A stretch of DNA of 64,000 nucleotides, taken from NCBI RefSeq assembly GCF_001457035.1, contig NZ_KQ758617.1, positions 1,488,001-1,552,000 of the forward strand. The letters are read 5' to 3'. The position numbers and the translations under genes are program-made. Positions 37,169 through 45,484 of the stretch are shown here, in pieces; the first letter of the stretch is position 1; every line of letters starts with the position of its first letter. Source of the DNA: Fictibacillus enclensis. Lineage in GTDB: Bacteria; Bacillota; Bacilli; Bacillales; Fictibacillaceae. Below the pieces are notes generated by a model. The model saw only the letters and a list, made by a program, of their open reading frames with translations, was not told the DNA's origin and did no database searches.

Positions 37169-37342
37169 TTAGCAAGCACATGAGCAGCAAGGTTCCAGTG
37201 TTAAGGAAGGTTTAGAGACGGCTCGTTTCCTCGCTTTGTTACTTTCTTTTCGATTCTGATACATCCACGCCACCCGAGCTTGCCTTTCCACTTTTTCCTG
37301 ACGAGACTTTGCCCAAAGGTAAACCGCATATTCATTAAACAT
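37169..37342 (-). CDS. Small basic protein with Cys-rich tail (CCSCAC)
   Basis: A 57-residue basic protein (many Arg/Lys: KARKRAVSK) ending in PCCSCAC, four cysteines in the last six residues, a likely metal(loid)-binding tail. ATG 37342 is preceded by AAGGAGGAATTTATA. The promoter region carries two overlapping palindromes of the type found before arsR/arsI, so ArsR control is likely. First gene of a two-gene operon. It is not a known metallothionein family by eye. Confidence 0.6.
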   Translation of the reverse strand: MFNEYAVYLWAKSRQEKVERQARVAWMYQNRKESNKARKRAVSKPSLTLEPCCSCAC

Positions 37343-37369
37343 TATAAATTCCTCCTTCATCAAATAAAG

Positions 37370-37396
37370 TTGATATATTTATCAAAAAAAATTGAT
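37370..37396. promoter_or_regulatory. ArsR-type operators before the Cys-tail operon
   Basis: Two overlapping inverted repeats: TTGATATATTTATCAA (37370-37385) and ATCAAAAAAAATTGAT (37381-37396). The same half-sites (ATCAA/TTGAT) recur in the arsR-arsI intergenic region. Confidence 0.65.
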
Positions 37397-37421
37397 TAAA
37401 ACCGTAAAAAAAGAGATGAAA

Positions 37422-37745
37422 CTAGCAGCTGGGCTTAAAAATACAGCACAGCTCATGGGAAAGCAAATGATTAATTTCTTTCGTATTGATGCTGTAATAG
37501 CTGTTGGTTCCCTTGGTCTCTTTATGGATGATGCCAGCGTCCCACAGAATCTTTAAATGGTAAGACAGTTTGGATTGCGTCATTCCCATTAATGGTGCCA
37601 GATCACAAACACAAGTCTTTCCTCGTTGAGTAAGGATATTCATAATATGAAGCCGCTTTTTATCGGCCAACGCTTTAAACTGGCTTTCATACCTTTCAAA
37701 TTCATTGTCTTGTTGCATGTCTTGAAGCGGAATTTCTTTTTGCAT
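37422..37745 (-). CDS. arsR: ArsR/SmtB-family repressor
   Basis: A 107-residue winged-helix repressor with helix-turn-helix MGMTQSKLSYHLKILWDAG. Thiols for As(III) are CVC in GKTCVCDLAP and a C-terminal group (HELCC and a final Cys). It is divergent from arsI across a 161-bp region with three ATCAA/TTGAT palindromes, and a fourth and fifth lie downstream of it before the Cys-tail operon. Probably represses both units and is released by As(III) or methylarsenite. Confidence 0.88.
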   Translation of the reverse strand: MQKEIPLQDMQQDNEFERYESQFKALADKKRLHIMNILTQRGKTCVCDLAPLMGMTQSKLSYHLKILWDAGIIHKETKGTNSYYSINTKEINHLLSHELCCIFKPSC

Positions 37746-37761
37746 GGTACATCACCTCGTT

Positions 37762-37890
37762 TTGATAAATTTATCGTATATCGTAGGACAGGGAGTTGTC
37801 AATTCTTTTAATCAAAAAAATTTGATAAAAAGGAGTTGCAATTGGAAATGGTTGCTACTAAACTAAAATTAATCAAAAAAAATTGATTAA
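37762..37890. promoter_or_regulatory. Three ArsR-type palindromes in the arsR-arsI promoter region
   Basis: Sites at 37762-37777 (TTGATAAATTTATCGT, one mismatch), 37811-37826 (ATCAAAAAAATTTGAT) and 37869-37890 (TTAATCAA and TTGATTAA arms around six A). The last sits directly before the arsI ribosome site. Confidence 0.7.
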
Positions 37891-37906
37891 CATGGAGGGA
37901 TTAGAC

Positions 37907-38359
37907 ATGAACGTACACGTTGGTTTAAATGTCACCAATTTAGAGAAATCCATTGAGTTTTATTCACAGGTATTTGACGCATCACCTGTTAAAGTAAAAT
38001 CGGATTATGCCAAGTTTTTACTACAAGATCCAGGTCTTAACTTTACGTTAAACCTGAAAGATGAAGTGTCAGGAAACCAGGTCGGCCATTTTGGGTTTCA
38101 GGTAGAAGATGCAAAAGAGGTCCTAAAACACAAAAGTCGTTTAGAGAAACTTGGTTTTTTCGCCCGCGAGGAAATGGACGTGACATGCTGCTATTCGAAT
38201 CAGGATAAATTCTGGGTCACTGATCCTGACGGCAACGAATGGGAGTTCTTTTATACGAAGAGTGACGTAGAGAGCATGGAACCAAAGGATTCAGCTTGTT
38301 GTGCACCGCAAACTCAAAAGATTGAGATAACAAAATCATCATCATCATCTTGTTGCTAA
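37907..38359 (+). CDS. arsI: ArsI/CadI-family C-As lyase (VOC fold)
   Basis: A 150-residue vicinal-oxygen-chelate protein. ArsI uses Fe(II) and O2 to remove the methyl or aryl group from trivalent organoarsenicals, giving As(III). The diagnostic adjacent cysteines are in MDVTCCYSNQDKFWVTDPDG; metal ligands are the His near the N-terminus (MNVHVGLNV), a His in QVGHFGFQ and the Glu in NEWEFFY. A Cys-rich tail (DSACCAP and a final SCC) is also present. ATG 37907 with TGGAGGGA is used instead of the frame opening at 37883, which lies inside the operator. Terminator follows. Confidence 0.9.
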   Translation: MNVHVGLNVTNLEKSIEFYSQVFDASPVKVKSDYAKFLLQDPGLNFTLNLKDEVSGNQVGHFGFQVEDAKEVLKHKSRLEKLGFFAREEMDVTCCYSNQDKFWVTDPDGNEWEFFYTKSDVESMEPKDSACCAPQTQKIEITKSSSSSCC

Positions 38360-38365
38360 GAGCAT

Positions 38366-38403
38366 AAAAAGAGGCCCCTCCTAAATAGGAGAGGCCACTT
38401 TTA
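38366..38403. terminator. Bidirectional terminator between arsI and the acr3 relic
   Basis: AGAGGCCCCTCCT / AGGAGAGGCCACTT imperfect 12-bp stem with 4-nt loop; AAAAA before and TTTT after. Confidence 0.75.
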
Positions 38404-38490
38404 GTTGTAAAAAGATACATAGCCCATGATTACAAAAAAAGTAAGAAGAGCAATCAATACCACCAGACCAATCCATACTCTTTTTTTCAT
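38401..38490 (-). CDS. 29-aa single-helix membrane peptide linked to acr3
   Basis: ATG 38490 starts two bases after the acr3 stop (TAATAATG) with AAAAGGGATG upstream, suggesting coupled translation. The peptide has a basic start (MKKRVW), one hydrophobic helix (IGLVVLIALLTFFVIMGY) and ends SFYN. It could be a small partner of the arsenite permease. It remains open although acr3 itself is broken. Confidence 0.45.
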   Translation of the reverse strand: MKKRVWIGLVVLIALLTFFVIMGYVSFYN

Positions 38491-38492
38491 TA

Positions 38493-39538
38493 TTACATCA
38501 TCCCTTTTGGTTGGTTGAAATACTTTCGTTGGAACCATACGGCCACATTTACGAGAGCGATCATGACAGGTACCTCGACAAGCGGTCCAATAACAGCAGC
38601 AAATGCTGCACCAGAATGAATGCCAAAGACTCAACAGCAACGGCGATGGCCAGTTCAAAGTTGTTGCTCCCTGCTGTAAACGCTAGGGTTGTTGTAACAG
38701 GGTAGTTCGCCCCGATCTTCTTTCCGAGATAGAAAGAAACAAAAAACATCACGACAAAGTAAATCAGAAGCGGTATCGCAATACGAACGACGTCGAGTGG
38801 CAAGGTTAAGATGGCGTCTCCTTTGAGGGAAAACATAACGAGGATCGTAAAAAGCAAGGCAATAAGCGTAATGGGACTGATTTTAGGGATGAACTTTGTT
38901 TCATACCAGGTTCTATCTTTCGTTTTTATGAGGATTAAGCGAGTGAGCATACCTGCGATGAATGGAATGCCAAGATAAATAAATACCGACTTTGCTACCT
39001 CGCCCATGGTTATATCCACAACCGCTCCTTCTAAACCCAGCCATTTGGGAATAACGGTAACAAAGACATACGCGTAAACCGAGAAGAATACCATCTGAAA
39101 CAAAGAATTAAACGCCACCAGTCAAGCGGCATATTCTCGGTCTCCGTTTGCGAGATCATTCCAAACAATCACCATCGCAATGCAACGAGCCAATTCGATG
39201 AGAATCAATCCCACCATGTATTCTGGTTTATCAGGCAAGAGAAGAATAGCCAGCACAAACATAAGAATGGGGCCGATGATCCAGTTTTGCACAAGGGAGA
39301 GCCCCAATACTTTCACATCTCGAAAGACACGCCTCATCTCTTCATAACGTACTTTTGCAAGGGGAGGATACATCATGAGGATCAGACCGACGGCAAGTGG
39401 AATGGAGGTTGTACGGACCTGCCATTCATTTAGCCCATCGACAAACTTAGGAAATAAAGACCCTAAGCCTATTCCTATAGCCATCGCCGTAAAAATCCAA
39501 ACCGTTAAATACCGATCCAGAAAAGACAAACGTTTCAT
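38493..39538 (-). pseudogene. acr3: Arsenite permease Acr3, broken by TGA and a frameshift
   Basis: Acr3 exports As(III) through ten helices. The frame begins at ATG 39538 ([16 protein letters not shown]) and matches the family ([23 protein letters not shown], containing the conserved thiolate Cys), but TGA at 39119-39121 replaces the Gly codon expected before LVAFNS. The same frame resumes ([18 protein letters not shown]) to about 38630, where a one-base shift occurs after [11 protein letters not shown]; the shifted frame continues as [19 protein letters not shown] to TAA 38493-38495. Two independent lesions mark a real pseudogene. Confidence 0.9.
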
Positions 39539-39564
39539 TTGAACAATTCCCGTTCTTGTTGGTA

Positions 39565-39886
39565 TTAACAATTGCAGTGGAGAGTTATCTGGGACTTTTC
39601 GATCTTTCGCATGTTTTCGGTTTGGTCTGGAACATGAGCTAATAGGTCGTCAATCAAAGGGTATATTTCACTTTGAAGGATTAAAGAATAATACACCCAG
39701 CGTCCTCGGCGTTCTTCTTGAATCAAACCGCTGTCTTTCAGTTTTCGTAGATGTTGGCTGATGGACGGCTGGCTCATATCAAAGACCTCATTCAATTCAC
39801 ATACACAACAGTCACGGTGCTTCAGAATGACGACGATCGTTAAGCGTGTTTTGTCACCCAGCCAGCAATTTTAAAGCCTGAGCCAT
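39565..39886 (-). pseudogene. ArsR-family repressor, frameshifted
   Basis: The downstream part reads DCCVCELNEVFDMSQPSISQ and on as a normal ArsR with CCVC thiols and helix-turn-helix, but the N-terminal part (MAQALKLL, about 39886-39862) is in another frame and joins it only by a shift just before GDKTRLTIV. It lies 26 bases upstream of the broken acr3, so arsR-acr3 was an operon that has decayed. Confidence 0.8.
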
Positions 39887-40097
39887 CTTATCTAAGGGAA
39901 CAGTCCTCGAAGGAATTGACGTACACCTCCCATTCATTCATAGTCATATAACTATATGTAGATTACTGGAGTGATGAACTAATAAATTGTTAACGGTTTG
40001 TAAAGGTTAAGCGTGAGGATAAATTTATGGTTGAATATATAATAATATACTTATACAATGATGAATGAAAATGATGTTGATGTGAGGAGGTGCTTAC

Positions 40098-40451
40098 ATG
40101 ATTACCAATGAAACTGTTGAATTAGACGTCGCTGCAAATATTCTAAAGGTTCTTGGGGATAAAACCAGACTGGCGATGGTCAAAATTGTTTCAGAGAATG
40201 AATGCTGCGTATGCGAATTTGTGGATTTGTTCGACATGAGCCAGCCTGCAGTCAGCCAGCATTTGCGGAAGTTACGGGACAGCGGGATTGTGAAGGAACG
40301 GAGAAAAGGCCAGTGGATCTATTATTCATTGAACCCTTCCTACCCGTATCATTCCTTTGTGCTGCAAATTATAAAAAATCTTCCCAGCCAACATTATCGA
40401 ATTGAAGAATTAGAAGCACAAGGAAAACGAGTAACTTGTTGCGATGAATAG
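40098..40451 (+). CDS. arsR: ArsR-family repressor of the intact arsenic operon
   Basis: A 117-residue repressor with As(III)-binding thiols (ENECCVCEF), recognition helix MSQPAVSQHLRKLRDSG and a C-terminal CC pair (RVTCCDE). It is closely related to the decayed copy on the other strand. GTGAGGAGG precedes ATG 40098. It is the first gene of arsR-arsB-arsC. AT-rich repeats such as ATATACTTATAC at about 40043-40056 are possible operator sequence. Confidence 0.92.
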   Translation: MITNETVELDVAANILKVLGDKTRLAMVKIVSENECCVCEFVDLFDMSQPAVSQHLRKLRDSGIVKERRKGQWIYYSLNPSYPYHSFVLQIIKNLPSQHYRIEELEAQGKRVTCCDE

Positions 40452-40466
40452 GAGGTATCAGTTTTT

Positions 40467-41765
40467 GTGGGCTCAGTAATTATTGCCAGTGTCATCTTCT
40501 TAGTTACACTAACGCTTGTCATCTGGCAGCCGAGAGGCCTTAATATTGGTTGGAGTGCTTGCGGGGGAGCGGTTTTAGCCCTCCTGTTCCAAGTGGTCTC
40601 CTTCGAGGATGTGATCGACGTAACAGGCATTGTTTGGAATGCCACGCTTACCTTTGTAGCGGTCATTATTATTTCCCTTATTTTAGATGAAATTGGGTTC
40701 TTCGAGTGGGCGGCCCTTCATATGGCTCGCTTTGCTAACGGGAATGGAATCAAAATGTTCTTGCTCGTTACGGTACTCGGGGCGGTTGTTGCAGCCTTTT
40801 TTGCCAATGACGGAGCAGCGTTGATCCTAACACCGATTGTACTCGCCATGGTGCGTAACCTGAAATTTGAGGACAAGATGATCCTGCCATTTATCATGGC
40901 CAGTGGATTTATCGCCGATACGACGTCACTTCCTCTTGTGGTCAGTAACCTGGTGAACATCGTTTCTGCCGACTTTTTTGGCATCAGTTTTTCCACGTAT
41001 GCAAGCCGAATGATCGTACCCGATCTTTTCAGCTTGCTGTCCAGTATTTTGGTGCTGTATCTGTATTTCAGAAAAAGCATTCCAAAATCGTATGACGTCA
41101 ACGAGTTGAAGAAGCCTGCGGATGCGATCAAAGACCTGGAGATGTTCAAGTCATCCTGGTTTGTACTTGCCGCCTTGCTGATTGGCTATTTTGTTGGAGA
41201 ACTTTTCTCTGTACCTGTATCCATTATCGCGGGAATCATCGCGATTGTTTTCTTGCAAACGGCAAGAAAAAGCAATGCCGTACAAACGAAAACAGTCCTC
41301 AAAGGGGCACCATGGGCGGTTGTCTTTTTCTCCATTGGGATGTATGTGGTCGTTTATGGACTGAAAAACGTGGGGCTAACGAGTCTTTTGGCTGACTTGA
41401 TTCAGAATGTCACCCACCATGGGTTGTTTGTCGGCACGGTTGGAATGGGCTTTATTTCCGCCATTATCTCATCGATCATGAACAACATGCCAACCGTTAT
41501 GATTGACGCCTTGGCGATTTCAGACACCCATACCACAGGGGCGATGAGAGAAGCCTTGATCTATGCGAACGTCATTGGTTCTGACCTTGGACCTAAGCTC
41601 ACACCGATCGGTTCGTTGGCCACGCTGCTTTGGCTTCATGTGTTAAACACTAAAGGGGTAAAAATCTCGTGGGGATACTATTTCAAAGTAGGTATCGTCT
41701 TAACGGTTCCAACGTTATTCATTACCTTGACGGGACTTTATATCTGGTTATCCATCATTCATTAA
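40467..41765 (+). CDS. arsB: ArsB-type arsenite efflux permease
   Basis: A 432-residue ArsB/NhaD-superfamily carrier exporting arsenite, with 11-12 hydrophobic segments. Conserved regions are [31 protein letters not shown] and [19 protein letters not shown]. Start is GTG 40467 with ATAGGAGG. It is unrelated in sequence to the Acr3 relic next door, so one arsenite exporter type has replaced another. Confidence 0.93.
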   Translation: MGSVIIASVIFLVTLTLVIWQPRGLNIGWSACGGAVLALLFQVVSFEDVIDVTGIVWNATLTFVAVIIISLILDEIGFFEWAALHMARFANGNGIKMFLLVTVLGAVVAAFFANDGAALILTPIVLAMVRNLKFEDKMILPFIMASGFIADTTSLPLVVSNLVNIVSADFFGISFSTYASRMIVPDLFSLLSSILVLYLYFRKSIPKSYDVNELKKPADAIKDLEMFKSSWFVLAALLIGYFVGELFSVPVSIIAGIIAIVFLQTARKSNAVQTKTVLKGAPWAVVFFSIGMYVVVYGLKNVGLTSLLADLIQNVTHHGLFVGTVGMGFISAIISSIMNNMPTVMIDALAISDTHTTGAMREALIYANVIGSDLGPKLTPIGSLATLLWLHVLNTKGVKISWGYYFKVGIVLTVPTLFITLTGLYIWLSIIH

Positions 41766-41786
41766 TTCTCTGAAGGAGTGTTTCAA

Positions 41787-42206
41787 ATGCCAAAAAAAAC
41801 AATTTACTTCTTATGTACAGGAAACTCGTGCAGAAGCCAAATGGCTGAGGGCTGGGGTAAAAAACTTCTTGGGGACGAGTGGGAAGTGAAAAGTGCGGGC
41901 ATCGAAGCTCACGGCTTGAATCCGAACGCCGTAAAAGCGATGAAGGAAGTGGATATCGACATCTCCAACCAAACGTCCGATATCATCGACCCTGAAATCC
42001 TGAACAACGCAGACTTCGTGGTGACCCTTTGTGGAGATGCAGCCGATAAATGCCCGATGACACCACCTCACGTAAAACGTGATCACTGGGGATTTGATGA
42101 CCCTGCGAAAGCTCAAGGAACAGAAGAAGAAAAGTGGAAGTTCTTCCAGCGTGTTCGCGATGAAATCGGAGGTCGCATCTCCACCTTTGCGAAAACTGGA
42201 GAATAA
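41787..42206 (+). CDS. arsC: Thioredoxin-coupled arsenate reductase
   Basis: A 139-residue low-molecular-weight-phosphatase-fold ArsC, the same length as the B. subtilis enzyme. The catalytic P-loop is CTGNSCRS (Cys near residue 10) and the redox pair sits in [14 protein letters not shown] (about residues 82 and 89). It converts arsenate to arsenite for ArsB. ATG 41787 with GAAGGAG is used rather than the GTG at 41778. Confidence 0.95.
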   Translation: MPKKTIYFLCTGNSCRSQMAEGWGKKLLGDEWEVKSAGIEAHGLNPNAVKAMKEVDIDISNQTSDIIDPEILNNADFVVTLCGDAADKCPMTPPHVKRDHWGFDDPAKAQGTEEEKWKFFQRVRDEIGGRISTFAKTGE

Positions 42207-42218
42207 GAACCAATGTGC

Positions 42219-42336
42219 CAAGGGGCAACTCTTGGCCTTTTCTCTAAACGATATATAAGTATACTGGAGTAATCAACAATTAATATTGATATCAATAAAG
42301 TATAAAAAACCCATCGTAATGATGGGTTTAATCTTT
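42219..42336 (+). terminator. Two terminator-like hairpins after arsC
   Basis: First: GCCAAG / CTTGGC near 42220-42235 followed by CTTTTC. Second: AAACCCATC (42307-42315) / GATGGGTTT (42321-42329) followed by AATCTTTT. The second also faces the convergent sigma-54 regulator gene. Confidence 0.65.
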
Positions 42337-42450
42337 TAAAGCTACTTTCAATAATCCATTCATTACTTGCTTAAAGCATCTTCACCATTTACGCTCATAG
42401 GATTTTTAAAGAATATAAAGATCTTTAACGTGATTAAACTGGGCCATACA

Positions 42451-43797
42451 TCAATTGGTGTGCATATTGAATGTTTTAATTTTCTTCACAAGGGTTGAAT
42501 GGTCTACTCCTAAATAGGCCGCAGCTTTCCTAATAGAGGGCTTCCTCTGTAATGCATCTTCAATTAATCTTTTTTCAAAGAGTTTGACCCGCTGTTTTAA
42601 AGGAAGAATGGATTCAGGATGATTTTGAATCCTGAAGTGAGGCGGGAGGTCAACTGGTTCAATCGTAAGGGAAGGAACCGAAACAATCATGCTTTCCACT
42701 AAATTTCTTAATTCTCTAACATTCCCTGGCCAATGATAATTTTCCAATATGTGAAGCGTATCTTGTGAGATATGCTTCTCGACATTATACAATTTACAGA
42801 AATGAACAAAAAAGTGCTGCAGCAGAGCATGGATATCTTCTGGACGTTCACGCAAAGACGGAACGTTCAATTCTACAACCTGCAAACGATAAAATAGGTC
42901 TTCCCGGAATTTACCTAGTCTGACCAATTCCTTTAGATTTTGATTGGTAGCCGAGATAATTCGAATGTCCAATTGCTTCGTTTTGGTTCCTCCAACTCGC
43001 TGGACTTGCTTCTCTTGGAGTACACGGAGCAATTTGACCTGCAGCGCTAGCGGCAGGTCACCTATTTCATCAAGAAGAACGGTCCCTTTATCCGCCAGTT
43101 CCAACAACCCGATTTTTCCTTCCTGGCGCGCTCCAGTGAACGCGCCCTTTACATGGCCAAACAACTCTGACTCTAATAACGGCTCAGGAATGGCCCCGCA
43201 GTTCACTTTAATAAAAGGCTTATCTTTCCGGTCACTTAATTGATGAAGTAAGTCGGCGATGACTTCTTTTCCTGATCCGGAAGGGCCTAACAATAAAATA
43301 CTTGTAGGGAAGGATGCCACCTGCTCTACTTTTTGAATAACTTCCTTCATTCGGACACTTTCGAAGATCACTTGTTCATCCGAGCCATCTGTCATAAACG
43401 TGTAACGGTTTTGGCTCATTTCTGAAAAACTTTTCGCCTTTGTTAACGCTTTAGTCATCCTATTTAACTGAGTAATATCGCGGACACTTGTCACGACCAT
43501 CTGAATCTCACCAGATTCGTTGAATACGGGATTTCCGGTGACGATCACATCTTTTTGTTGTTTCCCGATTTTCTGCAAAATTGATATCCTCTTTTTAGCA
43601 TCCAATACGAGTAGAGAGACAGACTGATCAAAATATCCTTTCGACATTAACTCACTCATGTGCTTGCCGACTAGCTCCTCTCTTAGGAACCCAGTCATTT
43701 CCTCATAAGCCGAATTAACAAGTAAGGTCTTGCCTTCTTTATTTACCACATAAATACCGTCGGTTGAAAATTCAAGAACCTTTTCTAATTTATCCAT
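42451..43797 (-). CDS. Sigma-54-dependent activator (PAS, AAA+, Fis-type HTH)
   Basis: A 448-residue enhancer-binding protein. Residues 1-110 form a PAS sensor (FSTDGIYVVNKEG, VTSVRDITQLNRM); about 150-390 an AAA+ domain with Walker A GPSGSGKE, sigma-54 contact loop GAFTGA, and LLDEIGDLPL; about 410-448 a DNA-binding helix pair (PSIRKAAAYLGVDHSTLVK). ATG 43797 with AAGGAAGG is chosen; a start at 43860 would lie inside the palindromes. It is divergent from the aldehyde dehydrogenase operon, whose upstream region has four matching palindromes and a -24/-12 promoter, so it is very probably its activator. Confidence 0.92.
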   Translation of the reverse strand: MDKLEKVLEFSTDGIYVVNKEGKTLLVNSAYEEMTGFLREELVGKHMSELMSKGYFDQSVSLLVLDAKKRISILQKIGKQQKDVIVTGNPVFNESGEIQMVVTSVRDITQLNRMTKALTKAKSFSEMSQNRYTFMTDGSDEQVIFESVRMKEVIQKVEQVASFPTSILLLGPSGSGKEVIADLLHQLSDRKDKPFIKVNCGAIPEPLLESELFGHVKGAFTGARQEGKIGLLELADKGTVLLDEIGDLPLALQVKLLRVLQEKQVQRVGGTKTKQLDIRIISATNQNLKELVRLGKFREDLFYRLQVVELNVPSLRERPEDIHALLQHFFVHFCKLYNVEKHISQDTLHILENYHWPGNVRELRNLVESMIVSVPSLTIEPVDLPPHFRIQNHPESILPLKQRVKLFEKRLIEDALQRKPSIRKAAAYLGVDHSTLVKKIKTFNMHTN

Positions 43798-43826
43798 GAT
43801 AAAAAAACCTTCCTTGTTTAAAATAT

Positions 43827-43941
43827 GGTGAAAAACATCACCGGTGGTGAAAAACATCACCGGTGGTGAAAAACATCACCAGCTTTATTATACAACCATT
43901 CGTTCATAATTAGGGTTTTCTGTGGTGAATTTTATCACCAC
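43827..43941. promoter_or_regulatory. Four palindromic upstream activating sites
   Basis: Three identical GGTGAAAAACATCACC copies at 43827-43842, 43846-43861 and 43865-43880 (19-bp period), and a variant GTGGTGAATTTTATCACCAC at 43922-43941. They lie 55-180 bases upstream of the sigma-54 promoter, the usual enhancer distance, and directly upstream of the regulator gene, allowing autoregulation. Confidence 0.88.
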
Positions 43942-43993
43942 ATTAGATTCAACACAGCCTTGCCATCCTACTCAACACCGGCTTTTTTAGTTT

Positions 43994-44009
43994 TGGCATG
44001 GATCTTGCA
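43994..44009 (+). promoter_or_regulatory. Sigma-54 promoter (-24/-12)
   Basis: TGGCATG-GATC-TTGCA. GG and GC are at the canonical distance and only one base of the TGGCAC part of the consensus differs. The start codon of the next gene is 35 bases downstream. Confidence 0.9.
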
Positions 44010-44043
44010 AGTATGTGAAGAAGTGAAAGGAGGGAAGTTCATT

Positions 44044-45471
44044 ATGAATATAAAAGGTTTATTTATCAATGGTGAGTCAGTAATCAAGCAAAGAACCTAC
44101 GATCTCCGGTCTCCATATAACGGAGAATCTATCGCCACGATTAGTATGGCAGATCAAGAAGATGTAAATCGGGCAATCGATGGGGCTCAGGCAGCTTTTG
44201 AAGTAATGAAAGAAATGCATGCCTATCAACGCTCTGAGATCTTGTTAAGGGTTGTGCAAATCTTTGAAGAAAGGAAGGAGGAGTTAGCTCGTGTATTGGT
44301 ACAGGAAGCCGGCAAACCGATTCGCACCGCACGTGGAGAAATCGATCGAACCATTGCTACCTACCAGCTTGCTGCAGAGGAGGCAAAAAGGATTTATGGG
44401 GAGACGATTCCGATGGATGCAGCCCCAGGCGGTGAAAATCGAATCGGGTTTACATGGAGAGAACCATTAGGCGTAGTGGTTGCAATTAGCCCTTTTAACT
44501 TTCCGTTTAATTTGGTCGCCCACAAATTGGGTCCAGCCATCGCTGCAGGAAACACGGTTGTTTTAAAACCTGCTGAACAAACGCCATTAAGTGCATATCT
44601 TACCGCTGAAATTTTTCAGCAGGCTGGACTTCCGAATGGAGCTGTTCAGGTAGTGGCAGGTAGTGGCAGAGAACTCAGTGATGCTTTAATCATGGATCCA
44701 AGAGTCAAGAAAATTACTTTCACAGGCAGTTCTCAAGTAGGTAAAGCAATTAAGGCAAAAGCGGGATTAAGAAAAGTAACATTGGAACTTGGTTCAAATT
44801 CCGGGTTAATTGTCGAACCGGATGTCCCTTTGGAAAAAGTGATTCAGAGATGTGTGGAAGGGGCATTTTCCTTTGCTGGCCAAGTTTGTATTTCACTGCA
44901 ACGCATTTATGTCCATGAATCGATTTATGAGGATTTTAGTAAGCGTTTTATAGAACACACTAAACAATTAAAACTTGGTGACCCGTCGGAAGAAACTACT
45001 GATATAAGTGCCATGATCAGTTCCCAGGAGTTGGAGCGGATCGAATCGTGGGTAACTGAGGCCGTAAAGCAGGGTGCCAAAATTGGCATCGGGGGTGCAA
45101 GGAATGGAACTATTTTTCCACCAACCGTTTTGCTGAACGTCAAACGAGATATGGCAGTTTCATGTCAGGAAACGTTTGCTCCCGTGGTTTCAATCGTGCC
45201 CTATAAGAAACTAGATCAAGCGATTAACATGGTGAACGATTCAGTGTATGGACTCAATGTGGGGATTTATACCCAAAACATTATCAATGCCTTGCATGCG
45301 GCACGTAAGTTGGAGTCGGGCGGCGTGATAATCAATGATATCCCAACCTTTAGGCTCGATCATATGCCTTATGGCGGTGTGAAAGAAAGCGGTTACGGTC
45401 GTGAAGGAATTAAATACGCGGTTGAAGAAATGACCGAATTAAAATTCGTTACAATGAAAACCACTTTTTAA
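44044..45471 (+). CDS. NAD(P)+ aldehyde dehydrogenase
   Basis: A 475-residue aldehyde dehydrogenase with glutamate in LELGSNSGLIVEP, catalytic cysteine in FAGQVCISLQRIY and coenzyme loop FTGSSQVGKAIK. In company with a lactonase and an iron alcohol dehydrogenase it is a candidate succinate-semialdehyde dehydrogenase for gamma-butyrolactone breakdown (BlcA role), though the active-site neighbourhood also resembles lactaldehyde or glyceraldehyde-3-phosphate (GapN-like) enzymes. ATG 44044 follows AAAGGAGGG and is downstream of the sigma-54 start point; the earlier ATG at 43960 is not. Confidence 0.9.
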   Translation: MNIKGLFINGESVIKQRTYDLRSPYNGESIATISMADQEDVNRAIDGAQAAFEVMKEMHAYQRSEILLRVVQIFEERKEELARVLVQEAGKPIRTARGEIDRTIATYQLAAEEAKRIYGETIPMDAAPGGENRIGFTWREPLGVVVAISPFNFPFNLVAHKLGPAIAAGNTVVLKPAEQTPLSAYLTAEIFQQAGLPNGAVQVVAGSGRELSDALIMDPRVKKITFTGSSQVGKAIKAKAGLRKVTLELGSNSGLIVEPDVPLEKVIQRCVEGAFSFAGQVCISLQRIYVHESIYEDFSKRFIEHTKQLKLGDPSEETTDISAMISSQELERIESWVTEAVKQGAKIGIGGARNGTIFPPTVLLNVKRDMAVSCQETFAPVVSIVPYKKLDQAINMVNDSVYGLNVGIYTQNIINALHAARKLESGGVIINDIPTFRLDHMPYGGVKESGYGREGIKYAVEEMTELKFVTMKTTF

Positions 45472-45484
45472 GGGGGAGTACTAC

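Noticed and set aside
43797-43942. CRISPR-like array from the three tandem 19-bp repeats.
   Set aside because: The repeats are palindromic, 16 bp long with 3-bp spacers, and sit upstream of a sigma-54 promoter next to a sigma-54 activator; they are activator sites.
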